From: Adiantum capillus-veneris | Lineage: Eukaryota; Streptophyta; Polypodiopsida; Polypodiales; Pteridaceae | Direction: 5' to 3' | DNA: 64,000 nucleotides | NCBI GenBank assembly: GCA_014529385.2 | Contig: CM043944.1 | Coordinates: 47,718,768-47,782,767, forward strand | Shown here: positions 33,320-45,085 of the stretch, one piece after another | How the letters are laid out: the number at the start of each line of letters is the position of its first letter | Position numbering within the stretch: position 1 is the first letter of the stretch | Notes under the pieces: generated by a model | What the model saw: the letters and a program-made list of their open reading frames with translations, nothing else | The model's database searches: none | What the model was told of the DNA's origin: nothing | Position numbers and translations under genes: made by a program

Positions 33320-34391
33320 AGATTCTGACCCACCTCTACGATACCCCATCGAGTTAAATAGCACCTATGAAAAGTTCTATATAACGCTTTATTGGATACA
33401 AGAGCTAAACATAATCTGTTATCCTATGGAGTGTGGTGTCAGTTAGGAAATCCGTCTTTATCCGAGAGTACCATCCAAGTCAAGGGTATTAACAAGAAGA
33501 AAACTAATGTCCTTGGAATCTTGCACACTCCTGTCCAGTCATGACAACGAGACCATGGCCCAAAGCTTTTTGGTCATGCATGTGGGTGCTATGGAGGGCA
33601 ACATAAACCTGGGATGTAAGTAGATGTCTGCAACCAAGTGTACTATAGATTGGGGAACTGGGAGTATCACAACATAGAAATAACTCTCAATCTTACCACT
33701 CAAGAGATAGTCCCTGAGTTAATCACTGCATGAGGAAACATAGAATAGAACATTGCATATCCAAGAGGTTGAAACATATGTCCCTACAGCCAAACCCTCT
33801 AGAGCTTCAACTTCTTTAGCTAAAACAAAGCATGGGACACACAAGACTCATCCTAATATAACAAAGAAAACATACAAATGGGTCCCTAAAGATTCTTTAG
33901 CGGACCATTTTTGACGCTAAAAAACAGAAGCCTTGTAAGAGATGCCCCACTCAGCCCAAGGCTACTATGAAGGGAATGATCAAATCTGGGTGCCTAAATG
34001 TAAATTGTGTTTTAACATGTCATCTATAGACCCATGTGAGTCAAATCTTGTAACGATAAATCCGATTGAAGACCGTGGGAAGGGAAAGATCACAAAATAC
34101 TATACACTTGATCTGGAGCTAGTTTGGGTATCCAAGCAAGAACAACTTGTATCACTCAGCTCAAACATAGAAAAAACAAATGAAGCTTCTTGCTCTTCAT
34201 ATAGTTCTTCTACAAAAACACAAACTTCTTCACAACTTCCACCTACCACGAAAAATGTACATAAAAACAAGGAAAGAATAGCACCTCCCATTGTAAATTC
34301 ATCACCTAAAACAATTTTTCAAGTAAAATCATGGGAGAGTACCTTACCACCCTTGCAATTAGATAAAACACCTAGGGTAGTAAAAAATTAA
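33320..34391 (+). pseudogene. Gypsy-B retropepsin-like and WVPK region, 3' of integrase
   Basis: At about 33375-33530 a frame reads NALLDTRAKHNLLSYGVW and on to VLGILHTP, the pattern of a retropepsin active-site loop (DTGA with Gly replaced by Arg) and the following strands. Further on come YKWVPKDSLA near 33875 and, in the open frame 33942-34391, YYEGNDQIWVPK. Element C on the minus strand has NALLDNKAKCNM followed by YYRGNIHIWVPK in the same order, so this is a conserved module. In usual Ty3/gypsy order protease precedes RT; here it follows integrase. Confidence 0.65.
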
Positions 34392-36550
34392 TTTTCAGCG
34401 TACATGTGTTAAACCCCAAGTTATTGGTCAAAGTCTTCAGCCATTACAAGGAACAGTTGGTTTCAAAAGGTGATGACATGGTTCCAAAAGATATGATCTA
34501 CCCAAGCAAGGGGGGAGTGTTTGCTGACATCCGTCATTCACTTGCTCCCCTCTTAACCTTCCTCCCTAACCTCTCAATCTCCCAATCTTAGAGAATGCAT
34601 ATACATAGGAATGTATATATATAGCCATATACTCATGAAAACAAAAATAAAAAAAGTAAAAGAGAAAGTGCCACCAAACAAAAAGATTGAAACCTACAAA
34701 TTCTACTACATGACCCTTATAATATTTGCACACTAACCAAAATCTATCTATGTGTACAGATATGGCTAGTATGCTAGAGTCATCCACTCCTACCTTGGGT
34801 GAGAGGTACCCTCTTTACTTTTCACAAGTACGGTGCTTGCCTGTGAATGGGATTTGGTAGATACACTAGCGTGTGAGAAAAAAATTAAGGAATTAGAATG
34901 GTTGATACGTCTCTTGACCACGACTGATCCCTACTTAGTAGAGAATGTCTCTCCAATTGAACAAGCTTACCCTTTTGAGCAAGATAACTATACACTCCTA
35001 GTGACATTCTTATTGAACATATGTGCATCTAATGATAAGGAAGATTTACATAATTACACGGATGGCACATATGGTCTCACTGATGATGACTTTATTTTTC
35101 TTGACGATGACAAGGATGGGGGTGTAGCCTTAGGGCTACCCGCCCATATCTACAATATCATGTTCCCTTAACCCTCCAGGGGGGTGCAAATACTTAGGCT
35201 AGGGTTCTTTATGTTGTTTTGATTGTGTCCAATAAAGGTTGGTGCCTCTTCCCACTGATGTGCCTCCTAGAGGTATTCCTTGTGTTTTTTACTATGTACA
35301 GAAACACATTGCAATAGTTTGGATTTTGAAGTTTATGCAGTCTTTGTCTAGTTCACTCTTTGAATCAAGTGCGATCATCAAAACGAACAAGTATTTCTAG
35401 TCCATTATCATTGCCTCTTGTCTTTTTTAGCATCCATATTTGTCTGCTTTAACTGTGATTGGTAGCACAATAATCATCACATTTTCTTAGTATTGAACAT
35501 TAGATTCAATATAATTTTATGTCATAGTCCCTTGTCTAGGTTTATGAATCAAAAAGTCTAACTAAGCTAGTAGGACCAAGATAGACATTAGAGATCTTCT
35601 CTCAGTACCATGGGAAATACCTTCCTAATTGTCAATGATTACTTTAGATTCTTAATCCAATATTATGAAGCATTGTGTGCAATGTACTAATGCTTTTTAG
35701 TGGGTTTAATCTCTCTTAAACTTTAGCTTAAGTATTACAAAGGGAGTTTACTATTGTGATGAGCTTGGGGAGGGTAACAGTGTCAATATGACCCCCCAAA
35801 GTTACAAAATTAAAATGCAGTGAAAAACAAACAAACAAAAAACAAAAGTGCCAAAAATGTAAAATCTTAAGCTGGAGGAGAAATCCCAGCTTGTTTGGTA
35901 CTTCACTCACATGTATTGCCTATGGTACTAGAGCCCTAGGGGTTCCCAGTGTGGGCGCATTTCCTTGAGAAGCAAAAAGCCCAAGGAATACAAAATAAGC
36001 ACACACATCAAAAATTGAATCAATGTGGCAAACACTTTGGGGGGTCAAACAAAGGGAATAATTTAGGCGATGATGTCATATGCAATTCCTTTTATCGTAG
36101 CTTAACTAGATGGTCTTCTAGGTATAGCCTCTAGTTAGCCCTCGAACATGAAATACCTTGCTCTCGCAATTAAAGAGCTTAATTGACTAGAGATAATTGA
36201 GAAGCTTATCCATGGTATTAATAGTTGACCTCTAGTGCCTGGTGACCATTAAATTAGCCACCCTAGACTTGTTTACTTTTTTACCTTTACAAGTGCTTAT
36301 GCGTTTGATTAATTACATTTTAATGTTTAATACTAAAAAATAATTTAATATTCTGTTATCAATCAATCTGTGTGACTGTTCATTGCATATGCTTTTTAAT
36401 TATATATGTTCTATGAGAATGTAATTACTGTGCCATTTTTGGTTGATTTTCCAGTGTTTGAAGAAAGATAAAGACATCCAATCTCAAATCCTCTTCCACC
36501 TTGATGAACGGGCTTCACCTCACTAGCTTCCAAGGACGGAATCTACATCA
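34392..36550 (+). other. Gypsy-B 3' region between the WVPK module and the PPT
   Basis: Mostly noncoding or decayed. The only notable frame is 34833-35171. Several stretches resemble neither LTR nor pol. An env-like or extra ORF typical of Athila/Tat elements might once have been here, but no transmembrane or signal-peptide pattern is convincing. Confidence 0.4.
34833..35171 (+). CDS. 112-codon acidic ORF, unknown
   Basis: Starts MLACEWDLVDTLACEKKIKE and continues through ELEWLIRLL to an Asp-rich C-terminus (TDDDFIFLDDDKDGG). The composition is unlike random translation of the flanks: a helical N-terminal half and an acidic tail. No family is recognised. It lies in the 3' part of Gypsy-B where an accessory ORF is sometimes found. 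Confidence 0.3.
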   Translation: MLACEWDLVDTLACEKKIKELEWLIRLLTTTDPYLVENVSPIEQAYPFEQDNYTLLVTFLLNICASNDKEDLHNYTDGTYGLTDDDFIFLDDDKDGGVALGLPAHIYNIMFP

Positions 36551-36562
36551 GGAAGGGGGACA
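36551..36562 (+). other. Gypsy-B polypurine tract
   Basis: GGAAGGGGGACA directly precedes the 3' LTR start TGTTAACCACTTACGG. Confidence 0.8.
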
Positions 36563-36953
36563 TGTTAACCACTTACGGACAATCTATCACCTTTGACGGA
36601 CGTTTATCACTTTATTTGAGACATGGACTGGGTTTGTTTGTCCTATAGGTGCATAGGTGATTGCCAATGAGAGGCGCACCACTTATCTTATTTTTACATT
36701 ATTTTTGCTATGATCAGCCACTGTGGGTGCCCATGTGTGAATGGGTCAGATTCATATAAAAGGTCCATTTTGACTAAAAATCCTCATTCTGGAGGTGCAT
36801 GCTAAAGAAGTGATCTTGCTCTACCTCTACCTTCTTCTCCATCGTGTGCTCACGAGTGTATGTGTATGTGTATGTGTGTGTGTGTGCTTGAGAGAGAGAG
36901 AGAGAGAGTGTGTGTGTGTGTGCTCACGTGTGTATGTGTGTGTGTGTGTGTGC

Positions 36954-36988
<35 letters not shown>

Positions 36989-37236
36989 TGCGTGTGTGTG
37001 TGTGTGTGTGTGTGATCGTGCATTGCGGCGGCGAGGCGGTTGAGCGCAACGGCGGCGGCTCCTTCTTCTTCGTGGCACAAAATCCTTCAAGACGACAAGC
37101 GTAGAGCGGTGAGTGACACACCATTTTCCCCTTTGAGCTTACTAGGATAGTCTGGTTGTGTGCTTGCAGCCATTTGTGGCTCGCACATAGTGTTCGGCAA
37201 GTCCCTAGCCTCCGACACGTGCAATAGAAGCGCACA
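36563..37236 (+). repeat. Gypsy-B 3' LTR
   Basis: Runs from TGTTAACCACTTACGGACAA to AGAAGCGCACA. It contains (GT)n and (GA)n stretches (36855-37015) in the region before the U5 part shared with 30305-30448. Confidence 0.82.
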
Positions 37237-37480
37237 GTAACGATGGGAACTCAGAGTCTGGGGCAACTTGATTTGTTTCACTAACTTCGTGTTAATAAAA
37301 TTGTGTGAAGCACCATCACCAATATCCACACCTTGTGCACATGGATAGACCCATGCATACGTACAAACTCATTGGACCAAAGGACGGTTGCTACAATGAG
37401 ACAATTATGTAGCACTCAATGCACCGCTTTGATGTGTGTTGACTCCAATTGGAGAAATGAGGGGAGGACTCAAGAGGCAA
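37237..37480 (-). pseudogene. Retropepsin fragment (gypsy-type)
   Basis: On minus, just outside the B LTR, VDIGDGASHNFINTKLVK (37260-37330) matches the gypsy retropepsin loop, usually DSGATHNFI, and continues to LPQTLSSHR, where it is cut by the LTR of B. Upstream frames are broken. B may have inserted into this older element. Confidence 0.5.
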
Positions 37481-37524
37481 CATTTGCCTTACCTTGGGCA
37501 TCAAATTTCCCCTTAGAGTTGAGG

Positions 37525-37615
37525 TTTGGAGTGAGCTTTTTGAGCGAGCTTTTTCAGATATTATTCAATTGACCAAATCTATTAAAAAAAGCTCGCTCTA
37601 AAAGCTCACTCCAAA
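37525..37615. repeat. 30-bp inverted repeat with 31-nt spacer (foldback/MITE-like)
   Basis: The left arm is 37525-37554, starting TTTGGAGTGAGCTTTT; the right arm, 37586-37615, is its reverse complement with a single mismatch. The whole could fold into one hairpin. A related GGAGAGAGCTTTCTGGAGAGAG follows at 37626. Confidence 0.9.
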
Positions 37616-37639
37616 AAATAAATATGGAGAGAGCTTTCT

Positions 37640-37800
37640 GGAGAGAGATTTTTTAACTCTCCTTCTCTCCCTCTCCTCTGCCTTTATCTCCTCTGTCTCA
37701 CTCCCTTTCTGTCTCCCGCTACCTCTCCCTATCTCTATCACTCTCTCTCTCCCCTCCCTCTCACTCTCTCTTCCTCTATCCCCTCCCCCTTTTCATATAC

Positions 37801-37865
<65 letters not shown>

Positions 37866-37910
37866 CCTTCGTCTCTCTACCTCCCACTCCTCTCTCTCGC
37901 TATCTATGGA
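37640..37910. repeat. Pyrimidine-rich low-complexity tract with (CT)n and (TATC)n
   Basis: Interrupted CT-rich sequence, with (CT)n at 37801-37823 and (CTAT)n at 37824-37863. Confidence 0.95.
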
Positions 37911-38385
37911 AGTTTTTCCATACTTGTGTAATTCAAGCCATCAAGGCACATGCAAGACTTGTGAAAATCACCATAAGCAGCAAATTTCAGACAAATCACT
38001 CAGCAAGAGCACGATTCTTGTTTCAATCAAGTAAAGCTTGTGCAAGAAATGTTGCTATCAAATTTTGATGAAAGCATGGCTTGTCAAGGGCGTACAGACC
38101 AAGCAAGGTTGGGCCATGCCGATGTTTTTAACAAAATTTGGCCAAAGATTATTGCGACGACTTCAATATTGGATTCTCGATCTACGACATGATTGTAAAA
38201 ATTCCATTACCAAGGGTGACAAAGGGGATGAGTCGGTAGAGCTTTTGAATAATTTTTGGACAAAGGGCAACTCTTTCAAAGACATCATTATCCACCTAAT
38301 GGTCACAGTGGATTCCACTCAATGTGTTGCACATGCACTGGACTCATTGGCTTCTTTAAGACGAGGGACAATCTTGTTTGTTTTC
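37911..38385 (+). other. Short interval between tract and element D, ambiguous ORF
   Basis: A 138-codon frame (38038-38454) starts MCKKCCYQILMKAWLVKGVQ but runs on into the LTR of D, so its C-terminus is not native. Another frame over the same DNA reads DVFNKIWPKIIATTS. I recognise neither. Confidence 0.3.
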
Positions 38386-38926
38386 TGTTACGAGGCTGGA
38401 CACCCTCATGTTGTAGTGGTTAGCTGCAATTGGGATAGCTGGCGTAATGGTTAATTATGTGCTGTCTATTTTATTTTTCTAATTGAGTTGATGATGATTT
38501 TGTAGAGTGGAATCCGGAGAGTTGACGAAGAGGCTCAGGCAATAAATCTCGATCATTTTATACTTGCACAATATTTTAGATTTTCATTTCAATAAGCCAC
38601 TATGGCTCTGTAAATAATTGTAGTGGGAACTTTTCCTTATGGGACATGCAAGAATTAATGATCTTCACTCATTTACAAAAGTGAAGTGGTTGTAAAAGAG
38701 AGGCCTCAAATTTTGGCACCTTAAACTCACAAATAATATATTAAATACCAAAACTCCACAAGAATAGGTGCCGTGGAGTTTGGGGCTAGATTTAGGCCTT
38801 TCTCTTGTAGTTTCTCTTCTCTACACTCTTATGATATGCTTAACATGCAGTGTACTCTCTAATCAAGTCTCTATCTCTTACAATTTTCTTCCACGCTCTT
38901 ACAATCTTGTCTATGTCAATTCCATG

Positions 38927-38960
<34 letters not shown>

Positions 38961-39095
38961 TAGTCTAGGTGTGTGTGTGTGTGTGTGTGTGCGCGCGCTT
39001 GGAAATTGGGAAAAGAGGTTGACAGGTTGATGATGAAGTTTGTGAGCAAGGTTGAATTGTCTTAAGCAACCGGTCTCCCCCTCTTTCTCTCAATA
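38386..39095 (+). repeat. Chromovirus D 5' LTR
   Basis: Starts TGTTACGAGGCTGGACACCC and ends TTTCTCTCAATA. A TATA-like TTTTATACTTGC lies near 38555. Its (GT)n block (38928-38990) is longer than in the 3' LTR and accounts for most of the 39-bp length difference. Confidence 0.92.
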
Positions 39096-39096
39096 G

Positions 39097-39108
39097 TGAT
39101 ATTAGAGC
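39097..39108 (+). other. Chromovirus D primer-binding site (tRNA-Met type, mutated)
   Basis: TGATATTAGAGC differs from TGGTATCAGAGC by a G-to-A and a C-to-T transition. Confidence 0.75.
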
Positions 39109-40409
39109 AAGGTTATGTTTTGAATCGGCAGTATCGAACATGCAAGTTAAACCTTAATCTGCAATACTGTTCAATTTTTTTTTCGATTGACAGTTGCAAC
39201 TCGGATAATTCAAGATAATTGTTGAATTCAATAGATCTGTGAAGCTACGTTGAGGAAGCAAGAAATAAGCGAATTTTTGATGGAGCTCGAGAAGGCGGAT
39301 TATGGCTTGCTAAAGAAAAAAGAGTAGGGGTTGAAGAGACCAAGAAGATCTTTAAGTTTTGAGAACGGAGTTTGGGAGAAGCGGTTTGTGGCCAATCAAG
39401 GAGGTAAATAAGAGCATGTCGGAAGCAGCTTGTGGCCAATCAAGGAGGTAAAGAAGAGCATGTCAAAAAATTAATGTGGGAAGGACCTCCTGTGGAGAGG
39501 AAGGAAAGCATTGCACTACACCAAAAGTGTCGCAATTGCCTCGGGATGAGGTTGCCCTGGGCTGCTGAACACAAATTCCTCTTGCAACAGTGGCCGAAAT
39601 TTCCTGTGCACGCTTCTCTCCCTCGCTCACATCGTTCTCCATATCTGCTCGTTGGTGGGCTTCTAATCACATGCAGGTTTCATACCTTTACTGCTTACTT
39701 TCTTGGACTTTTTCCCCCAAAGTCCTTGGCCACCCATTGAACCATTAAAGTCCACTCATGTAAGGGGTAATTCATACCTCCTCTCAACTCCTTACTCAGT
39801 AGGTGAACAAAGAAAATAAGTAAATAAATATATATTTATCCACCAACAAAATCGTCTTTAATTCAGTGGGCTTCTCAACTACTTGTACACCTTGAAAATT
39901 CTTCCAGCTCCCCACTAACATATAACACAAAAACCTCTTCTTGATCGTACATTAAGATTTTGAAGCAGGTTTCCCAAATACAAGTGTTTTGATGCTCATG
40001 TCGAAGTGGATGACAAAATTTCCAAAGACACAAGCGTGGAGCAAGCCATAACCGGGTTATCATATTCAAAGGCCGATCATACTTTTAAATTTTAATTCCA
40101 TCGGGGACAAGGGAGATCGAACGCCGCGAAACTCGACCAACTTGCAGAGGAACCGTCTGACAGCTCACTCTTCCAGCGATTTCCTAGCGCATTGCCATTA
40201 TGGAATTTCCTAGCGCATTGCCATTCTGGAATTGACGCCAATGCGATTTTTCAGCTAAGTACATTTCATTTCTATTATTTATTTTACTCTCTCTTACTTA
40301 TTCCGCATATTGCATCTGTAAATATCTCCATATATCCCTTTTAAGCATTATTATTTGAAAACACACATTAAAACTTAAAAAATAAAAAGCAATCATAGCA
40401 CACCTTCCA
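39109..40409 (+). other. Chromovirus D leader
   Basis: Noncoding. A near-exact short duplication is present (GTGGCCAATCAAGGAGGTAA near 39388 and 39431; CTAGCGCATTGCCATT near 40184 and 40207). No coding. Confidence 0.5.
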
Positions 40410-41324
40410 CATGCACCCACAATTGCTAAACAAGTTGCTAATCTGCAACAATCCCTCATGTATGAACGCATGCAAAGGCAAGAGCTTGAAGATAAATTAT
40501 TGCATTATGCACGCATAGAATTTGCACTGGCACGTTAGCACGGTTCTAGCATGGGTTAGTCAGCTAGATGACTATTTTCATGATGAAGACTTCCCCAAAC
40601 GTGAAATGGTAAAATGTGTATCAAATCATCTCACTAGCAGCGTTGCACTGTGGTGGAACGCCACCAAACAACACGAGAAAAGACCACGTACCTGGCATGC
40701 ATTCAAAAAGTTGTTTTTACCTCAATTTTTGTCCACATAGTATAAAGCTAAAGCACGATGCCAATGGGATTTAATTTGGCATGGTTGAAATGAAGATATC
40801 CAAGGCTATACTGATTTTTTTTGGAACTGTTTAATTCAATTGCAAGCTAGTGAACATGTTAGTCACAGAAATTGAAGCATAAGTACATATCACGCTTGGC
40901 ACTACAAATTGATGTTGAGGTAGATATATTCAAACCAGATTCTTTATCAAGGGCTATTAATTTGGTTCTCAATGCAGAGAAGAAGAAAGGTGGACAACCC
41001 TTTCACATTGATCAAGCTGCTAACACTAACCGTAACAAGAGACCTCCTTTCTCTACTACCTTTGATAGGAACAAACATCAAAGCCGTACCTTTTTCAAGA
41101 GATGCATATTTGACAATTCTGCTACAATTACTCAACCTCATAGAAACAACAACAATAACACACAGCAACGAGGCAACCAAAATTCTTTCAACCAATGTCC
41201 TGCTCAAAACTCTAATGGTAACAAAAAGGTGAAGTGTTTTAAATGCTTTCAGTATGGTCACTATGCACATAAGTGCCCAAATAGTCATGTTAAGGGCAAT
41301 GACCAAAACCCAAGTCACTGTTGA
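40410..41324 (+). pseudogene. Chromovirus D gag with zinc knuckle
   Basis: An N-terminal helix with QRQELEDKLLHYARIEF is followed by QLDDYFHDEDFPKREMVKC, the capsid core SSVALWWNATKQHEK and WHAFKKLFLPQF (40522-40740), then LSRAINLVLNAEKK and an Asn/Gln-rich linker. The knuckle CFKCFQYGHYAHKC at 41235-41276 is an intact CX2CX4HX4C. Stops at 40538, 40738 and near 40872 break the frame. Confidence 0.88.
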
Positions 41325-41329
41325 AGTTT

Positions 41330-41740
41330 GATTTGGTGAATTTACACAAGCACGTCATTTCTAGAAGCACCATTGCATGGTCTTGATATGATTTTGGGAA
41401 TGCCATTTCGTCATGAATTTGACCCGTTGATTAATTATAAAACGCGTACTATGTCTCTCATTCATAATAATAAAAATTTCTCCATCCAAGCAACACTAGC
41501 AGATCAAAATTTCCACTCCTCTCTCACACTCAAGCCAAAAGAGCATTTCGGAAACAGGGGAAAACATATCTAGTGTTGATAAATCAAATTTATGTTGAAA
41601 CTGAAACTTTACACAAATCTATACACTATGAACTTCTCTCACAATTTAAAGATTGTTTCATGCATGATCTACCACCTGGAACTCCACATTCACGTCCCAA
41701 AGATCACAAAATAGAGATTATAATGGGTAGTGAACCCCCT
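41330..41740 (+). pseudogene. Chromovirus D protease end and RT start
   Basis: GLDMILGMPFRHEFDPLINY is the protease flap/C-terminal motif (ILGMPFL type). After it come the PR-RT linker and FKDCFMHDLPPGTPHSRPKD, then HKIEIIMGSEPP, where RT coding is cut at 41740. The active-site DTGA part before 41373 is not recognisable. TAG near 41571. Confidence 0.82.
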
Positions 41741-42640
41741 TGTTGTTGGGGGTCCCATCGTTGCATAGCTGCAATGACCAACAAAATTATCAATCGGGAG
41801 GGATGAGCTACCCGGCATGGAAACACTCACATCATTAGTGAGCTAATCATGGCAACAGGAATGGTGACTCTATGAGATAAGCTTCTTGGCCTATGGAGGA
41901 GCTAAGCCACAATGATTGGCAATCTCCACATCCACTTCCCTTCACCTCCAATCAACCCAATCACACACACTAACGATTACAAAACGCACACAACACTAAT
42001 CCTATCATGCAACACACTAATCGCAAGCACACACACATAGATCTATAGAGCACCACACTCCAATCAAACCTACATGCACACACAAGCAAGAGAGGGCAAT
42101 CACACAAAATTAGTTACAATCTAGCTAATCAAAGAATCATTAGCAATCACAAGAAGCATGAGAAAGGCATAGTGAAAGAGAAGTAAGCATTGATTAGTGG
42201 TAATCAAGCCACATGAGCAAGGAGAAGCTCAAGGACTCCATAGCCACACACCTCAAGAGCTCTCACCAAAGAGCGCTCCCAACAAATGAGCTTGAGAACC
42301 CTAATTTCTTGTACACACTGCCTTATATACCTAGAGTAAAAATATGCAATGTCCGGGCATCCAAGGCCTTTAAGGCTCCACCACTTACTGAATTTTCTAC
42401 CTAGGCACACTAATTGACCTGTTCTTTACAACTTGGAACTCCCATTGAGCCCATCACATATTAAAATATTACAATGGCTTGAAATAAATCGGGAGTTTAC
42501 AATACATGACCATTTTGAGAAAATGTGGGAAATGCGTAACTCCAATCTTCACTACTTGTTTGTATTCATCCTTGATGTGCATCCGTACGTCTTCAGTCTT
42601 TAGCAGTTCCTGTTAATAACTGAGGTTGGCTCATTTAACA
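41741..42640 (-). repeat. Gypsy-C 3' LTR (unpaired)
   Basis: On minus it starts TGTTAAATGAGCCAACCTCA right after a purine tract and ends GGGACCCCCAACAACA. No second copy is seen, so the assignment rests on the PPT and TG...CA ends. Confidence 0.55.
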
Positions 42641-42658
42641 TTCCCCTCTTTTGATTTT
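42641..42658 (-). other. Gypsy-C polypurine tract
   Basis: AAAATCAAAAGAGGGGAA on minus, adjoining TGTTAAATGAGCC. Upstream frame STVPEDGH resembles the end of gypsy polyproteins. Confidence 0.6.
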
Positions 42659-44060
42659 AGTGCCCATCCTCGGGTACTGTTGAAAAGTGTTTGTGGAGGT
42701 TGTGAAAGGTTTTTGATTGGTTGTTGATGGGTTGATCGTCTTCATTTGTCCGTTGAATTTATTGATGAAGTTCAATTTGCTACAGCATCTTCATTGGTCT
42801 GAATAGTCTGGTGTGAGAGATGATGTTGCATTTGTCCATTGTAATAGCATAATGATGAGGCTGTTGTTTATTATGAAAAGTATGTAGAAGGGAATTAGAA
42901 TGATGAGGTCCTAAATTAGGGTCTAATACTTGGATAACCAAAGGAAAAAAACCCAGTGGAAAAAAAGTGCCTTTGGGATACACGCATTATTGGGGTACTT
43001 ATTAGCATTGGAAATATTAATAAAGTACTCAAGGGATTAATTGCTAATAGATATGGAATTAAAAAGGCAGCAAATATGGAAGGGTAGTATGATGGAACAT
43101 GGGTTTGCCTGTTTTAGTTCACTCAAAGTGCATGGGTGAAGCAAAAAAGAGTGTCTAATGCATATGTCCAATGATGGGACATCCTATTTATGACATGGAT
43201 TTGCGAGCTGGCACCCCTTTAAGAATGGTTTTCGTTGACAAGGATATGTGCTCTCATCTTATTGTGCATTGTGCGTGAGTGTTGGAATCTACGACCCACC
43301 ATTTGTAAGTTAATATGCTTTGACTCTTATGATCATCTCATCCAGCATGAGTGACATGAATTTAGATATGCTCGACTCTCACAGCTTGAGCGTAAGTCTA
43401 ATAACTATGACTCTTAGCACAGAGTTTAGTATGACTTGAAGCTTTGGGGCTAATGCTCTACTCATTTTATGGCTCAGCAGCCCGACTCTGACTATGCCAA
43501 AGAGTGTTTTTTGCACCCTGGCAACTTGAATTTTTACATTCTTGTGATTACTGCAAACATTTCATCAAGTAAAAGTAAGCTTGAATCCTCAAAAAGAGGA
43601 TTAATGAAGGACCAAGTTGGCATTGAAGGTTTCTTTTGCCATACCTGTTTTATTATCTTTGAATTTGCATTCGCGTTGGTTGGGTTGTCCTCCTTTGACT
43701 GTGAAGACTCTATTATCTGTTTGATTCTCCAATTAGGCCTCTTGATAGGAGTCTTTGATGTTTTTGTAGGCCTTTGTTCACTGTTGGCATTTGGCTTTTG
43801 ACTAGGAGCATTGGAAGACTTAGGAGTCCAAATTCCTTGATGACCTTTTATCTCCTTTGTTGACTTTGTTTTGCTCTAGGTCTTGCTGAGCTCTTGAGAT
43901 CTTCATGCAGGTTTGGTGTAGCTGCAATTGTCTTGCAGTTGACTGGTAGCCAAATCTATTTATAACCAAGAGGAAGATTCTTTGAGATCCGTCTCTGTTC
44001 TGTATCCTCTTGAGAGTTGTGGTAGACTTCAGCATCTTTCGATGTTGTTCTATTGTATAC
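42659..44060 (-). other. Gypsy-C region between the WVPK module and the PPT, little coding
   Basis: A minus frame at 42780-42983 (His/Pro-rich, 67 residues) and a plus frame at 43469-43801 carry no motif I know. No integrase or RT signature is present. Confidence 0.4.
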
Positions 44061-45085
44061 CTACTTCTTAGGTATCCTAGGATATTGTCGAAGTTGATAC
44101 CTTGTGGGCCTTCTTTTTTGGGAGGGACTTGAAGTTACTTCATATGCCCTAACCTGCGATTTTGGCACCCATATATGTATGTTACCTCTATAGTACTCTT
44201 GTTCTTTTAAGCTCCATTGTGATGCTATCCATCCCATGTGTTTGTCTTTCTGTGTTGATTTTCCATCTTTAATCCAAATTTGATCATTGATTTTGACTAA
44301 ACTGCTTGGAACAAACACTTTCTTGGCTTTCCTTTGCTTTCTTGAGTACTTTGATTGAAATATCGTTGCTTTTTTGGGTGTCTCTTTAGAGGTTTCAATT
44401 GGGTTAGCAATTGATTTGAAGATTTGAAAGCCTGATTTGCTTGAAGAAACTAATCCATGAGGGTTTTTTGATGTAGAGGCATACAATGTCACACCTTCTT
44501 TGCTAATCACTGGAAGTTCCACTCTAGCTTTACCTTTGTCTACAAGATTTGTCTTTTATTTTGTGACTTTTGCAACTCTGAATCTAGCATTAACGGTATC
44601 TGTAAATGTTGTTGGCTACCTCTTCGAAAAGAGAGTATTACCATTGTATCTTCTTTACAAGCCTTGTGTTGGTCTAACCATTGATGTCCAAGGATGACAT
44701 CTGCATGCATGTCTTTTGAAGGCTTCATGTGAAACTTTACCTACTCTTCATGATTTTGGATGCTAAGGGTAGCAACCATGTCTTTTTGACTTGTAGCCTT
44801 ACCCATGATTTCTCTGTTACTTGGCTTGTGCTGAGTAATCTCTAGAATGCTCTAAATATTGTCTGCAACCATATTGCACTTTGCTTTGTTATCCAGTAGA
44901 GCATTGCATCTGACACTTGCTCCTTTTGTACTGTTGAGAACTATAGCTATTCTCATTGTTGGCTCTAGTGAAGATCTTTGTCCAGCTTTTGTCAAGGTCT
45001 CATCTTGATCTAGTTGTGTCTCTATGTAGGGTGACTTGAGACTCTGTTTTTCAATCTGAATTTTATCATCTAATTCAGTTGGCAA
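44061..45085 (-). pseudogene. Gypsy-C retropepsin-like and WVPK module
   Basis: On minus, RCNALLDNKAKCNMVADNI (about 44855-44915) corresponds to a retropepsin active-site loop with DTGA changed to DNKA. Next comes HADVILGHQWLDQHK (44640-44700), the flap/C-terminal motif. The open frame 44522-44061 then has a basic stretch (SRKQRKAKKVFVP), IWIKDGKS and YYRGNIHIWVPKSQV. The same order is seen in B at 33375-34000. The protease would be inactive. Confidence 0.65.

Larger units (their letters stand above)
30305..37236 (+). mobile_element. Gypsy-B: Ty3/gypsy element with protease downstream of integrase
   Basis: A 144-bp stretch at 30305-30448 matches the end of the LTR at 36563-37236, followed by a tRNA-Asp-type PBS. 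Inside are a short ORF, an RT N-terminal fragment, an integrase, and then a retropepsin-like region and WVPK motifs. A polypurine tract precedes the 3' LTR. The 5' LTR is mostly missing or replaced. A deletion near 32415 fuses RT directly to integrase. Defective. Confidence 0.85.

Noticed and set aside
36827-37090. Open frames rich in His-Thr-Ser-Leu
   Set aside because: They arise from GT/GA microsatellites inside the LTR of element B.
38038-38454. 138-codon ORF as a host gene
   Set aside because: Its 3' part lies in the LTR of chromovirus D and no family is recognised.
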